Part shown: in pieces, positions 43,801 to 50,985 of the stretch
Numbering within the stretch: position 1 is the stretch's first letter
Layout: each line of letters opens with the position of its first letter
Assembly (NCBI RefSeq): GCF_003633615.1
Contig: NZ_RBKU01000001.1
Location: 310,001 to 374,000 of the forward strand
Source of the DNA: Mucilaginibacter gracilis
Lineage (GTDB): Bacteria; Bacteroidota; Bacteroidia; Sphingobacteriales; Sphingobacteriaceae
Direction of reading: 5' to 3'
DNA: 64,000 bases
Program-made: the position numbers and the translations under genes
The notes under the pieces: model-generated
Databases searched by the model: none
The model's input: only the letters and a program-made list of their open reading frames with translations
Told to the model about the DNA's origin: nothing

Positions 43801-43834
43801 TAGTAACAAATTTGCCCCACTGCAAGGCAGATAA
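40817..43834 (+). CDS. DUF2723 large membrane protein, predicted protein O-mannosyltransferase-like
   Basis: 1005 aa from the ATG at 40817 (MQYKKLNNLLGWLCFLIA); 27 upstream codons in frame lack family similarity. The N-terminal half has about ten membrane helices. The motif LEPSVSFWDCGEFISCAFRLQ, with acidic residues after TM1, matches GT-C-type glycosyltransferases. The family motif HQPGYPLFAMLGKAFSLL follows. The C-terminal half is soluble (NFLISCPKDAILFTYGDNDT) and probably periplasmic with a helical repeat end. Bacteroidota O-glycosylate periplasmic proteins, and DUF2723 proteins have been proposed as the transferase; that role is an inference here. A terminator follows. Confidence 0.85.
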   Translation: MQYKKLNNLLGWLCFLIASATYILTLEPSVSFWDCGEFISCAFRLQVSHQPGYPLFAMLGKAFSLLSLGDNTKVAYFTNLMSALASGATIMFLFWTITALAKKLILKKEGKLNTPVIMAAGLIGALAFTFTDTFWFSAVETIVFALSSLCTAIVFWAILKWDAHADEPGADRYIILIAYIMGLSIGIHLLNLLTIPAIAMVYYFRRYTNINAKTGIAAFFAGIAILALVQFGIRGYTIHIAAYFDLFFVNTLGMPFGTGAIVFFALLIGAMVYGIRYSIRNKKPLLNLALLCLAFIYFGYSSFAYIPIRATANTNLNNTHPDNAFTLYSYLNRTQYGETPLLSGPYYDAKITDQSEGSPIYRKGKTKYEEAGKKMSYTYDHTTILPRIWSTEQDAQYAQNVQFYKNFLNIADGQSPTFADNLKWLLNWQIYQMYARYFLWNFVGRYNDADGQQNASSVDGNWTSGIFDGNKHLPKSITQGVTYTPLYAVPLVLGLLGMIYHFRKRKNDAIIITLLFFFTGIAIVLYVNQNNLQPRERDYSYVGSFYAFAIWIGLGVIAVTQFTRKWLNARTATIGSFAICLAVPVLIGVKEWKSHDRSTKLTPHDMAYNFLISCPKDAILFTYGDNDTYSLWYNQEVEGIRPDVRIVCLSLFGSDWYVHQMQGKMNQSAPLPITMNFDKFKDGTRDVIYYNDAKIAGAVEVKEVFDFITSDDERAKVEYSNGEKLNYLPTKNFKLTVDANEVIKNGVVSAQQQNKIAKTLEWQFPGNYITKDNLAMIDILAHNNWKRPICFTTTGNTASMAGLQPYLYKEGFTYRLLPLKPDTTQHDEYSKTNSLVMYNNVMAKFKFGNYKTARYLDNVSTLQFYDLMETTFINLANGLIKDGKTQLALNALHKFDAEMPDINPDIDTASKKYILAETAYKLHDYGIGTRYIKSVDNYVTDQLEYNYNLMDKQSGGLDIRNIQISMSLLSAMVDTTRNNNQPQLSAQLYAKLKDYSNKFAPLQGR

Positions 43835-43874
43835 AAACAGCCCAAATCAATCCTTTATATATATTAACAAACTC

Positions 43875-43909
43875 AAGCCTCCGGACAAAACCGAAGGCTT
43901 TTGTTTTTG
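43875..43909 (+). terminator. Terminator after the DUF2723 gene
   Basis: AAGCCTCCGG (43875-43884) pairs with CCGAAGGCTT (43891-43900), one mismatch, followed by TTGTTTTTG. Confidence 0.65.
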
Positions 43910-44028
43910 CACTGAAAAAGTAACTTAAAAATTAACCAGATAAATAAAGTGATGCAAAAATTGAATTTGAAGCCCTGATAATCGGCTATAGAAAATGATG
44001 GTTGAGAAAAACCACTTAGAGCTTAAAG

Positions 44029-44104
44029 AAAATGGGGCAATTCATGATTTGATGAACTGCCCCATTTTGGTACTGTACTTTTTAAGTGCCCTCATTAAAT
44101 GGGG
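44029..44104. repeat. Alternating inverted repeats of an AAAATGGGG word
   Basis: AAAATGGGGCA (44029-44039) pairs with TGCCCCATTTT (44058-44068). The latter can also pair with AAATGGGG (44097-44104), so two hairpins exclude each other. The first arm pair extends with CAT/ATG bases in the loop. It is in the convergent gap between the DUF2723 and lepB genes and may act in 3'-end formation. Confidence 0.5.
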
Positions 44105-44120
44105 ACTCTTACTTTTGTTC

Positions 44121-45584
44121 TTAATGTATTCCTCTAAATAGCCTGCTCCAGCGTATTTTGTGTATAAACGACGCGTTATCGTCCCAACTCATCCAGATAA
44201 ACAGAGCCTTGCCAACAATATGATCTTCGGGAACAAAGCCCCAGAAGCGTGAATCTTCCGAATCATGGCGGTTGTCGCCCATCATCCAGTAATAATTCAT
44301 TTTAAAGGTATAAGTATCGGTTTTAGTACCATTTATAAAAATATCATTGCCTTTAATAACAACCTTGTTATTCTCGTAAACTTCAATGGCGCGGCCATAA
44401 AGTGGCATGGTTAAGCTATCCAGTTTTACGGTCCATCCTTTTTTAGGGATAATAATAGGCCCAAAGTTATCAACGTTCCAATTATATTGAGGTGTTTTCC
44501 CGTTTAAAGGATACAGCTTGGTAAAGTTGCGAAAGTTTGGAAAAACAGATGGATCACCAGTACCGCGCTTTGCAATTACAGGGCTTATAGCTACTTGCGA
44601 ATAACCTTTAAGTGTGTTAAAAGCATCCTTTGTCATGGTAGGCAACACATCGTTGGGGTAATAGGTTACCTCCAAATCATCGTATATCTTTTGATTTAAC
44701 TGGCTGGACGAGCTTAGGTTATATTGTGTTTGTGCACCCGGCGGGTTAGGTGCGGCTTTGCGGTTAACATAAACCTGCGCATCAACCACGCTCACAGTAT
44801 CGCCGGGGGTTCCTTGGCAGCGTTTTATATAGTTTTCGCGCTTATCAACCGGGCGATAAAGTGGCGAATCGGCATCTACCGGGTAGTTAAATACAACTAC
44901 GTCGCCTTTTTTAACTTCGCTTAATCCCGGCAAACGATAATAAGGCAATTTAATACCGTCCCAATAAGCCTTGGTATTTAATAAAGGCATGGTATGGTGT
45001 GCAAAAGGGAAGGCAACGGGCGTCATGGGTGTGCGGGCACCGTAGTTTACTTTACTTACAAACAAAAAATCGCCAACCAGGAGCGACCGCTCCATTGATG
45101 GTGTTGGTATAGTGTAGGCCTCAATAAACAGTGTGCGGATTAATGTGGCAGCTACAACGGCAAATATAATAGCTTCTGTCCATTCTTGAGTAGACGATTT
45201 TTTTATATTTTTTTGATATTTCTCTTTGAACTCTTCGCTTGTTGACGGACCTAAATATTGAGTTTTGGGATCAAACCCCCAAATGGGTAAATATATAAAT
45301 TGTAATACTACCCCTTTAATTATATCGCCAAAGGAGGTCTTACCAAATGATTTTATAAAATCAATGGTTATGCCAACACCAACAATAATGTTAATGGCCG
45401 GTATAAAAAGAAGTATCACCCACCATTTAGGTCTACCACTTAGCTCTATCATAACATATAAGTTATAAATAGGAATGAATGCTTTCCATCCAGCTTCACC
45501 CGCTTTCTCAAATAATTTCCACAATCCGATGTATGGTAGTACTATAAGTACTATAACGGCTATTACAAAATATACTACATTCAT
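44121..45584 (-). CDS. lepB: Signal peptidase I with N-terminal DUF5684-like membrane region
   Basis: 487 aa, well above the usual size. Residues 1-130 contain four membrane helices with a DUF5684-like pattern (GLWKLFEKAGEAGWKAFIPI, YNLYVMIELSGRPKWW). The S26 peptidase then starts at about 134. Catalytic Ser is in YTIPTPSMERSLLVGDFLFV, catalytic Lys in NYIKRCQGTPGDTV, and box E is GDNRHDSEDSRFWGFVP. Between the Lys and box E is a long insert of about 130 residues. It cleaves Sec signal peptides at the inner membrane. It ends the dapB-lepB end of the operon, 4 bp after dapB. Confidence 0.92.
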   Translation of the reverse strand: MNVVYFVIAVIVLIVLPYIGLWKLFEKAGEAGWKAFIPIYNLYVMIELSGRPKWWVILLFIPAINIIVGVGITIDFIKSFGKTSFGDIIKGVVLQFIYLPIWGFDPKTQYLGPSTSEEFKEKYQKNIKKSSTQEWTEAIIFAVVAATLIRTLFIEAYTIPTPSMERSLLVGDFLFVSKVNYGARTPMTPVAFPFAHHTMPLLNTKAYWDGIKLPYYRLPGLSEVKKGDVVVFNYPVDADSPLYRPVDKRENYIKRCQGTPGDTVSVVDAQVYVNRKAAPNPPGAQTQYNLSSSSQLNQKIYDDLEVTYYPNDVLPTMTKDAFNTLKGYSQVAISPVIAKRGTGDPSVFPNFRNFTKLYPLNGKTPQYNWNVDNFGPIIIPKKGWTVKLDSLTMPLYGRAIEVYENNKVVIKGNDIFINGTKTDTYTFKMNYYWMMGDNRHDSEDSRFWGFVPEDHIVGKALFIWMSWDDNASFIHKIRWSRLFRGIH

Positions 45585-45588
45585 TATA

Positions 45589-46347
45589 TTATTTACTTAA
45601 AACGTCAAAATTAAACATATCGGCAGCACTAAAAAACCCTTTCTTATCCTTTAACCATTCGGCGGCCATTACGGCACCCAAAGCAAAACCATTGCGGTTG
45701 TGTGCTGTGTGCTTAAATTCAATCATATCCACTTCCGAATCATAGATCACCGTGTGCGTGCCCGGTACGCTATCTATCCTTAACGATTCGATAAGCACCT
45801 GGTTATTTTTTACCATATCAATACCCGTGCTGCCATCGTGCTCAAGCACGTTTACCCACTCGGTTTTGCCTTCCATGTTATCAATAATACCCTCGGCAAT
45901 AGTCATGGCTGTACCACTTGGCGAATCCAGCTTTTGGGTATGGTGAATCTCTTCAACCTGCACATCATAATAAGGGTAATTATTCATCAGTTTGGCCAGC
46001 AACTTGTTCACATGGAAAAACACATTAACGCCTACACTAAAGTTAGATGCGTAAAGCAACGCGTTGTTACCCGCAATACATTCGTCTTTTATGTTTTGCA
46101 GTTGGCCGTACCAGCCGGTAGTACCAATAACAATAGGCAGGTTGGCCTCAAAACACTTGGCAATGTTGTTTAAAACCGAATCGGGCGTGCTAAACTCAAT
46201 AGCTACATCGGCCTGTTTAAGGTTTTCAACGGTAAGCTCGTTAAGGTTGGTGTAATCTATTTTTAATACAATTTCGTGCTTACGGTCGAGGGCTATTTTT
46301 TCAATTATTTTGCCCATTTTACCATATCCCAATAAGGCTATTTTCAT
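45589..46347 (-). CDS. dapB: 4-hydroxy-tetrahydrodipicolinate reductase
   Basis: 252 aa. It begins MKIALLGYGKMGKIIEKIA, a nucleotide-binding GxGxMG. Other motifs are VAIEFSTPDSVLNNI, VIGTTGWYG, ALLYASNFSVGVNVFF, VEEIHHTQKLDSPSGTA (catalytic His-His and Lys) and FKHTAHNRNGFALGAV. It is the reductase of lysine and meso-DAP synthesis. Its start overlaps the DUF5683 gene stop by 4 bp. Confidence 0.95.
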   Translation of the reverse strand: MKIALLGYGKMGKIIEKIALDRKHEIVLKIDYTNLNELTVENLKQADVAIEFSTPDSVLNNIAKCFEANLPIVIGTTGWYGQLQNIKDECIAGNNALLYASNFSVGVNVFFHVNKLLAKLMNNYPYYDVQVEEIHHTQKLDSPSGTAMTIAEGIIDNMEGKTEWVNVLEHDGSTGIDMVKNNQVLIESLRIDSVPGTHTVIYDSEVDMIEFKHTAHNRNGFALGAVMAAEWLKDKKGFFSAADMFNFDVLSK

Positions 46348-47033
46348 CGTAAAAAGAATGTTATTTTTAATGAAGGAGTAAAGGTAGTATTAAAATTTGA
46401 AGCATAACTTGGCGTGCTCATCAGCGATGGCGCAATTTTAAAGCTCAGGTTATCATCCATACTGTACGAATGGATAAACTTGGCCTCAACATAGGCATCA
46501 ATGGCGGCTACGCCCCAAACGCCCACTATACCAAATATACTGAGGTCGCGGTTGCGGCGCAGGTTATCTTTGTAATTGTAAATGGTTTGGTCGCTTACGG
46601 TTGTTATTACAATATAATCGGTACCTTGCTTGTAAAGCGGCAGCGGTTCGGTTCCCTGCCGTCCGTGCGAGCGCCATTCAGATTCCGCTAAAAATAAATT
46701 GTAATCGCGCCCGTTAACATATACGTTTTTTACCAAAAAGTATAAACCCGTATATAAAACCGGCAACCGCCACCATAAGCCATGCCTGTTATATACTTGC
46801 CCCCAGCCAGGGAAATATAACGACCGCATCACCGCTTTACGCGGGCTATGGGTACTATCGGGATGGTAAACTTTTGGCTTTTTAACTTTAGGTACAAAGG
46901 GTTTAGATAAAAGCGAATCGCGCTTCATATTTAAACTATCCTTTTTATTGCGATGTTGGGTGGTATCTGCAATTTGAGCCTTGGCCTCAAAAAAAACAAA
47001 TATAAAAACAATAAAAAGTAAATGCCTGTACAT
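46344..47033 (-). CDS. DUF5683 membrane/exported protein
   Basis: 229 aa from the ATG at 47031-47033 (MYRHLLFIVFIFVFFEAKAQ, a signal peptide); the longest frame begins with a TTG 3 codons earlier. The core is SPRKAVMRSLYFPGWGQVYNR then HGLWWRLPVLYTGLYFLV, as in DUF5683 proteins, which resemble short membrane-associated proteins with the conserved PGWGQ motif. It is always found near parB in Bacteroidota gene order (parA-parB-DUF5683-dapB-lepB). Function unknown, perhaps envelope linked to chromosome partition. It is coupled to dapB by a 4-bp overlap. Confidence 0.85.
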   Translation of the reverse strand: MYRHLLFIVFIFVFFEAKAQIADTTQHRNKKDSLNMKRDSLLSKPFVPKVKKPKVYHPDSTHSPRKAVMRSLYFPGWGQVYNRHGLWWRLPVLYTGLYFLVKNVYVNGRDYNLFLAESEWRSHGRQGTEPLPLYKQGTDYIVITTVSDQTIYNYKDNLRRNRDLSIFGIVGVWGVAAIDAYVEAKFIHSYSMDDNLSFKIAPSLMSTPSYASNFNTTFTPSLKITFFLR

Positions 47034-47035
47034 GC

Positions 47036-47977
47036 CTACCAATCCAACATTTCAAGAATACGGCCTAAATCGTTTTCGGATAAAAAGGGTATTTCAATAG
47101 CCCCTTTGCCTTGCTGCCCCAATTTAACCTTAACACGGGTACCAAACCTCGAAGCCAAATCGTCTTCTATTTTTTGTACCTGGAAGGGTAAACCGGCCGG
47201 CTTTTTTACATCCTTTTTTTGTGGTGCATTTTGCAGATCGCGCGCCAGCTCTTCAACCCTGCGTACCGATAGGCCGCCTTGTAAAATTTGCTGATGCAAA
47301 AACAACTGGTTAACCGGGTCGCTAATGGTAATGAGTGCTTTGGCATGGCCCATTGTAATTTGCCCATCGCGTATAGATGCCTGTATAGCTGGTGGTAATT
47401 TTAGTAAGCGCAAATAGTTTGTAACCGTCGATCGGTTTTTGCTTACCCGTTCGCCCAGTTCATCCTGCCGCAGGTTACACTCCTCAATCATCCGTTGAAA
47501 GCTTAATGCAACCTCAATGGCATTTAAGTTTTCGCGCTGTATGTTTTCTATGAGTGCCATTTCCAGCATTTGCTGGTCGTTGGCAAGGCGTATATAGGCG
47601 GGTATTTGTGTTAAACCTGCCAATTTGGAAGCACGCAAACGGCGCTCGCCCGATATTAACTGGTAAGCATTGGAGCTAACCTTGCGTATGGTAATAGGCT
47701 GTATTAATCCTTGCAATTTGATCGAATCGGCAAGCTCGGCCAGGGCCTGCTCATCAAATTCGGTACGCGGCTGATAAGGATTTACTTCTATCTCACTGAT
47801 ACGGATCTCGTTAACCGAACCCATATCATTTACCTGCGGACTGCTGCTAACACTATCCCTATTATTGTTGTTGTTGCTATTATCTGCCGTCGGTCTGGTA
47901 TTTGGAACTACATCTGCAGAATCATTTAACAGTGCACTTAATCCTCTCCCTAACGCCTTTCTCTTTTCTACACTCAT
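47036..47977 (-). CDS. parB: Chromosome partition protein ParB
   Basis: 313 aa. It starts MSVEKRKALGRGLSALLND, the ParA-interacting N-terminus. The CTPase/ParB core is EIEVNPYQPRTEFDEQALAE, then ISGERRLRASKLAGL and IENIQRENLNAIE. HTH: QDELGERVSKNRSTVTNYLR. Linker and C-terminal dimerisation domain complete it. It binds parS and loads as a sliding clamp. No parS-like palindrome (GTTCCACGTGGAAC type) is seen in the window. It overlaps parA by one base. Confidence 0.95.
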   Translation of the reverse strand: MSVEKRKALGRGLSALLNDSADVVPNTRPTADNSNNNNNRDSVSSSPQVNDMGSVNEIRISEIEVNPYQPRTEFDEQALAELADSIKLQGLIQPITIRKVSSNAYQLISGERRLRASKLAGLTQIPAYIRLANDQQMLEMALIENIQRENLNAIEVALSFQRMIEECNLRQDELGERVSKNRSTVTNYLRLLKLPPAIQASIRDGQITMGHAKALITISDPVNQLFLHQQILQGGLSVRRVEELARDLQNAPQKKDVKKPAGLPFQVQKIEDDLASRFGTRVKVKLGQQGKGAIEIPFLSENDLGRILEMLDW

Positions 47978-48783
47978 TATTCTATTGTTGCTCTGGTAAA
48001 GTCCGATTCTACCGCTACTAAACCGTTATTACGTATAATTTCGCGTGCAAGGTTTAAATAATTTATAGCGCCCTTGCAGCTTGCATCGTGCATAATTACC
48101 GATAGGCCAAAGCTTGGTGCTTCGCTTAAACGGGTGTTACGCTGTATAATGGTGTCAAACACCAGGTTTTCAAAATGGGTTTTAACTTCTTCTACTACCT
48201 GGTTTGATAAGCGCAGGCGTACATCGTACATGGTTAATAAAATGCCTTCTATTTCTAATTTAGGGTTTAACCTGTTTTGTACAATTTTTATTGTGTTTAA
48301 TAGTTTGCCTAATCCCTCCAATGCAAAATACTCGCATTGTACAGGTATAATTACCGAATCGGCAGCCGAAAGTGCGTTAATGGTTATTAAACCTAACGAT
48401 GGCGAACAATCAATAATAATAAAGTCGTATTTATCACGCACCTTATCCAAAACCCCTTTCATTTTATACTCACGGTCGGTAAGGTTAATCATCTCTATTT
48501 CGGCACCTACAAGGTCAATATGGGCAGGTAATAAATCAAGATTAGGAGTGTCTGTTTTCTGAATTGCATCATCCGGGTGAACTTCGTTGATGATGCACTC
48601 GTAAATGCTATTTTTTATATTGCGCGGATCGAAACCGATGCCCGATGTGGAATTTGCTTGCGGATCGGCATCTACAAGCAAAGTTTTAAACTCCAGTACA
48701 GCTAAACATGCAGCTAAATTAATAGATGATGTGGTTTTACCTACGCCACCTTTTTGATTAGCTAAAGCAATAATTTTACTCAT
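47977..48783 (-). CDS. parA: Chromosome partition ATPase ParA (Soj)
   Basis: 268 aa. Deviant Walker A ANQKGGVGKTTSSINL is at the N-terminus, followed by VDADPQANSTSGIG (A') and IIIDCSPSLGLITINAL (Walker B). The C-terminal part with RNTRLSEAPSFGLSV is typical. ParA binds nonspecific DNA as an ATP dimer and moves ParB-parS. It is the first gene of the parA-parB-DUF5683-dapB-lepB cluster. It faces the FMN reductase gene across a 244-bp divergent gap. Confidence 0.96.
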   Translation of the reverse strand: MSKIIALANQKGGVGKTTSSINLAACLAVLEFKTLLVDADPQANSTSGIGFDPRNIKNSIYECIINEVHPDDAIQKTDTPNLDLLPAHIDLVGAEIEMINLTDREYKMKGVLDKVRDKYDFIIIDCSPSLGLITINALSAADSVIIPVQCEYFALEGLGKLLNTIKIVQNRLNPKLEIEGILLTMYDVRLRLSNQVVEEVKTHFENLVFDTIIQRNTRLSEAPSFGLSVIMHDASCKGAINYLNLAREIIRNNGLVAVESDFTRATIE

Positions 48784-48934
48784 TATATTTTTTATAAATT
48801 TTTAACCTTAAAATTGGCTGGTACTATATTAAACGAACACTTATGGGCAATACTATAAATAGCAGTTAATAAATTTTACTAGCAAGCACATTGCATTTAA
48901 AACAAACTCCCGGCTGTAATTACAAACAGAAATT

Positions 48935-48945
48935 TATACTTTCGC
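48935..48945 (+). promoter_or_regulatory. Candidate -7 box upstream of the FMN reductase gene
   Basis: TATACTTTCGC resembles the TAnnTTTG box with one mismatch (TTCG). A similar TACTTTCGC lies on the minus strand upstream of the element's HTH gene (2271-2279). Confidence 0.3.
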
Positions 48946-49027
48946 AATGTTTAAACCGGGTTAAAGATACAAAATTAAACAATTCTGTAATCTACACCTA
49001 ATGCTAACTTACAAACAAAATATATAA

Positions 49028-49549
49028 ATGGTAACTATAATTGCCAGTACTAACCGCCCAGGCAGCGCAACACTTAAACTGGCTAAATATTACCAAAAAG
49101 TTTTAGGCAATAAAGGTGTTGAAGCCGGCATATTATCAATGGCGCAACTGCCCGATAATTTAATTGTGAGCGACCTTTATGGCAAACGGAGCCCACAATT
49201 TGATAAAATACAAGAAACTATAACTGCCACCGATAAGTTTATTTTTATAATACCCGAGTATAATGGCAGTTTCCCGGGTGTGTTAAAAGTATTTATTGAT
49301 GCCTGCACTTTTCCGGATAGCTTTTATGATAAAAAGGCCGCTTTGGTGGGCCTGTCATCCGGCAGATATGGTAATATACGCGGTGTTGAACACTTTACCG
49401 GTATTTGTAACTACGTAAATTTGCATGTGATGCCCTTAAAAATCCACATCACAGCAATTAAAAACGAGTTTACCGAAGATGGCGACCTCTCGAACCCCGA
49501 AACCATTAAATTTACTAACGAACAGATAGATAAATTTATAAAATATTAA
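49028..49549 (+). CDS. NADPH-dependent FMN reductase family protein
   Basis: 173 aa. The flavodoxin-like fold is shown by IIASTNRPGSATLKLAKYY at the N-terminus (phosphate-binding loop), FIIPEYNGSFPGVLKVFIDAC and VGLSSGRYGNIRGVEHF. The family (SsuE/chromate reductase/azoreductase-like) reduces FMN, quinones or other small oxidants with NAD(P)H. It stands alone downstream of the divergent parA gap. Substrate unknown. Confidence 0.88.
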   Translation: MVTIIASTNRPGSATLKLAKYYQKVLGNKGVEAGILSMAQLPDNLIVSDLYGKRSPQFDKIQETITATDKFIFIIPEYNGSFPGVLKVFIDACTFPDSFYDKKAALVGLSSGRYGNIRGVEHFTGICNYVNLHVMPLKIHITAIKNEFTEDGDLSNPETIKFTNEQIDKFIKY

Positions 49550-49583
49550 GCAAACTGCTAGTTACCACTGGCAAAAGCCTCCT

Positions 49584-49672
49584 GTTTTTCATTGATAATA
49601 ATACGGTTTATTTTTTTTATGAAAAAAACCTATATTTAAGGCAAATCAAACCTATTATCATCAATGAAAAAA
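49584..49672 (+). promoter_or_regulatory. Long inverted repeat embracing the start codon of the next gene
   Basis: A left arm at 49584-49609 (TTTTTCATTGATAATAATA...) pairs with a right arm at 49648-49672 (...TATTATCATCAATGAAAAA), about 22 of 25 positions with one bulge. The right arm contains the ATG at 49664. It could hide the start codon in RNA, or be a DNA operator. A TATATTTAAG promoter-like word lies in the loop. Confidence 0.5.
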
Positions 49673-50929
49673 TATTTTACTACACTATTATTACTTATTC
49701 CGCTAATTACCTTAGCTCAAAGCAATTACAAACCAGGCTACATTATAAACCTAAATGGCGATACTGTAAAAGGTTTTGTTGATTACAAAGATTGGAACCA
49801 AAACCCCAAAAGCATTAATTTTAAAACGGGCAATAATACCCAGGTTGATAAACAAAACACCAATAATACACAGGCCTTTGCTGTTACCGGTTTTGAATAT
49901 TACAAGCGGTTTACGTTAGCCATAAGTATGGCTAAAACCAACACTTCCGACTTATCGACAGGAATGGATAGCTCTTCGACAACCAGTGCCGTATTTTTGC
50001 GCTTAATCACCGGCGGTAAAAATGTATCGTTATATAGCTTTACCGATAGCCTTAAAACACGGTATTTTATAGCCGAAGGCAACTCGGTCCCCACTGAATT
50101 AACGTACCGCGTGTTTATAAACCCCGAAGACGGATCAAAAACGGTTACTCAAACTATTTACAGGCGCCAGTTGCAGGTACTAATTGCCCGCTACCAACCT
50201 GCCGACAAAAAAACAGCCAATCAAATCCAGTTTTCTGATTACAGCGAAAGCGATTTACAAAAAATAGTCAGCAAAATAAACGGGCCGAACGGACAAAGTA
50301 AAATTAAAGTTGAAAGCCAAAATGGGTTGAGGTTTTATGTTGGCCTGGCAGCAAACGGCACCAAAACTACCAGCCAAGGCACCGCCTATTTAAACAGCAC
50401 ATCTTCCACGGTAAATTTTTTCCCTGAAGTGCATGTTGGCATGGATGCCTTTTTTAACAAAAATGTTGGAACCGTACTCATACGTACCGAGTTAAGCGTA
50501 ACCGCTAACAAAGGCAATTACAATTTGCAAGGCGCTGCCGACGGGCTGCTTTTGGCAGAAAACATTACGTTCAATCAAAAAATAATTACCCTTAACCCCC
50601 AATTTTTATACAATTTTTATAACAAACCCACCGCTAAAATATATTTAGCTGTGGGTGTAGGGTTTAATGCCTCATTCATTTCAAATGAGAAACGTAATAC
50701 AAGCTATTATTCTTTATTCGATGGCGCTTTTGTCACCTCAAACGTTCTAACGTTTAATAATTCAAGTTCGTTACTTATCGATGTAACTACAAAGGCAGGC
50801 TTTACGCTTAATAACAAATTTGATATTTATGTAGGATTTAGTCCCGAGGGAAGTGTTAATTCAAGAAACACCCCTCTTAACATTGCTTTTTACAAAGCGG
50901 GCATCAATTACCTGTTCGGTAAAAAGTAG
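49664..50929 (+). CDS. Exported outer-membrane-beta-barrel-like protein of unknown function
   Basis: 421 aa. Signal peptide MKKYFTTLLLLIPLITLAQ. The N-terminal part carries a pattern common in Bacteroidota proteins (KPGYIINLNGDTVKGFVDYK then WNQNPKSINFK). The middle is helical and charged. The C-terminal half (about 225-421) has amphipathic strands (GLRFYVGLAANGTKTTS, FYKAGINYLFGKK at the end) as in an 8- to 10-strand barrel ending in an aromatic-rich strand. Likely outer membrane. A large inverted repeat covers its start codon. Function unknown. Confidence 0.78.
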   Translation: MKKYFTTLLLLIPLITLAQSNYKPGYIINLNGDTVKGFVDYKDWNQNPKSINFKTGNNTQVDKQNTNNTQAFAVTGFEYYKRFTLAISMAKTNTSDLSTGMDSSSTTSAVFLRLITGGKNVSLYSFTDSLKTRYFIAEGNSVPTELTYRVFINPEDGSKTVTQTIYRRQLQVLIARYQPADKKTANQIQFSDYSESDLQKIVSKINGPNGQSKIKVESQNGLRFYVGLAANGTKTTSQGTAYLNSTSSTVNFFPEVHVGMDAFFNKNVGTVLIRTELSVTANKGNYNLQGAADGLLLAENITFNQKIITLNPQFLYNFYNKPTAKIYLAVGVGFNASFISNEKRNTSYYSLFDGAFVTSNVLTFNNSSSLLIDVTTKAGFTLNNKFDIYVGFSPEGSVNSRNTPLNIAFYKAGINYLFGKK

Positions 50930-50950
50930 CCAAACAAAAATCAACACCAT

Positions 50951-50984
50951 CAGTTAAGTATCAAATTCTATTGATACTTAACTG
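50951..50984 (+). promoter_or_regulatory. Perfect 14-bp inverted repeat immediately before a start codon
   Basis: CAGTTAAGTATCAA (50951-50964) and TTGATACTTAACTG (50971-50984), 6-nt loop. The ATG of the next gene is at 50986. No T-run follows, so a terminator is unlikely. An operator or a translation-blocking hairpin is likely. Confidence 0.6.
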
Positions 50985-50985
50985 T

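Noticed and set aside
47036..48783. parS site near parAB
   Set aside because: No GTTCCACGTGGAAC- or TGTTTCACGTGAAACA-like palindrome was found in or near the genes.
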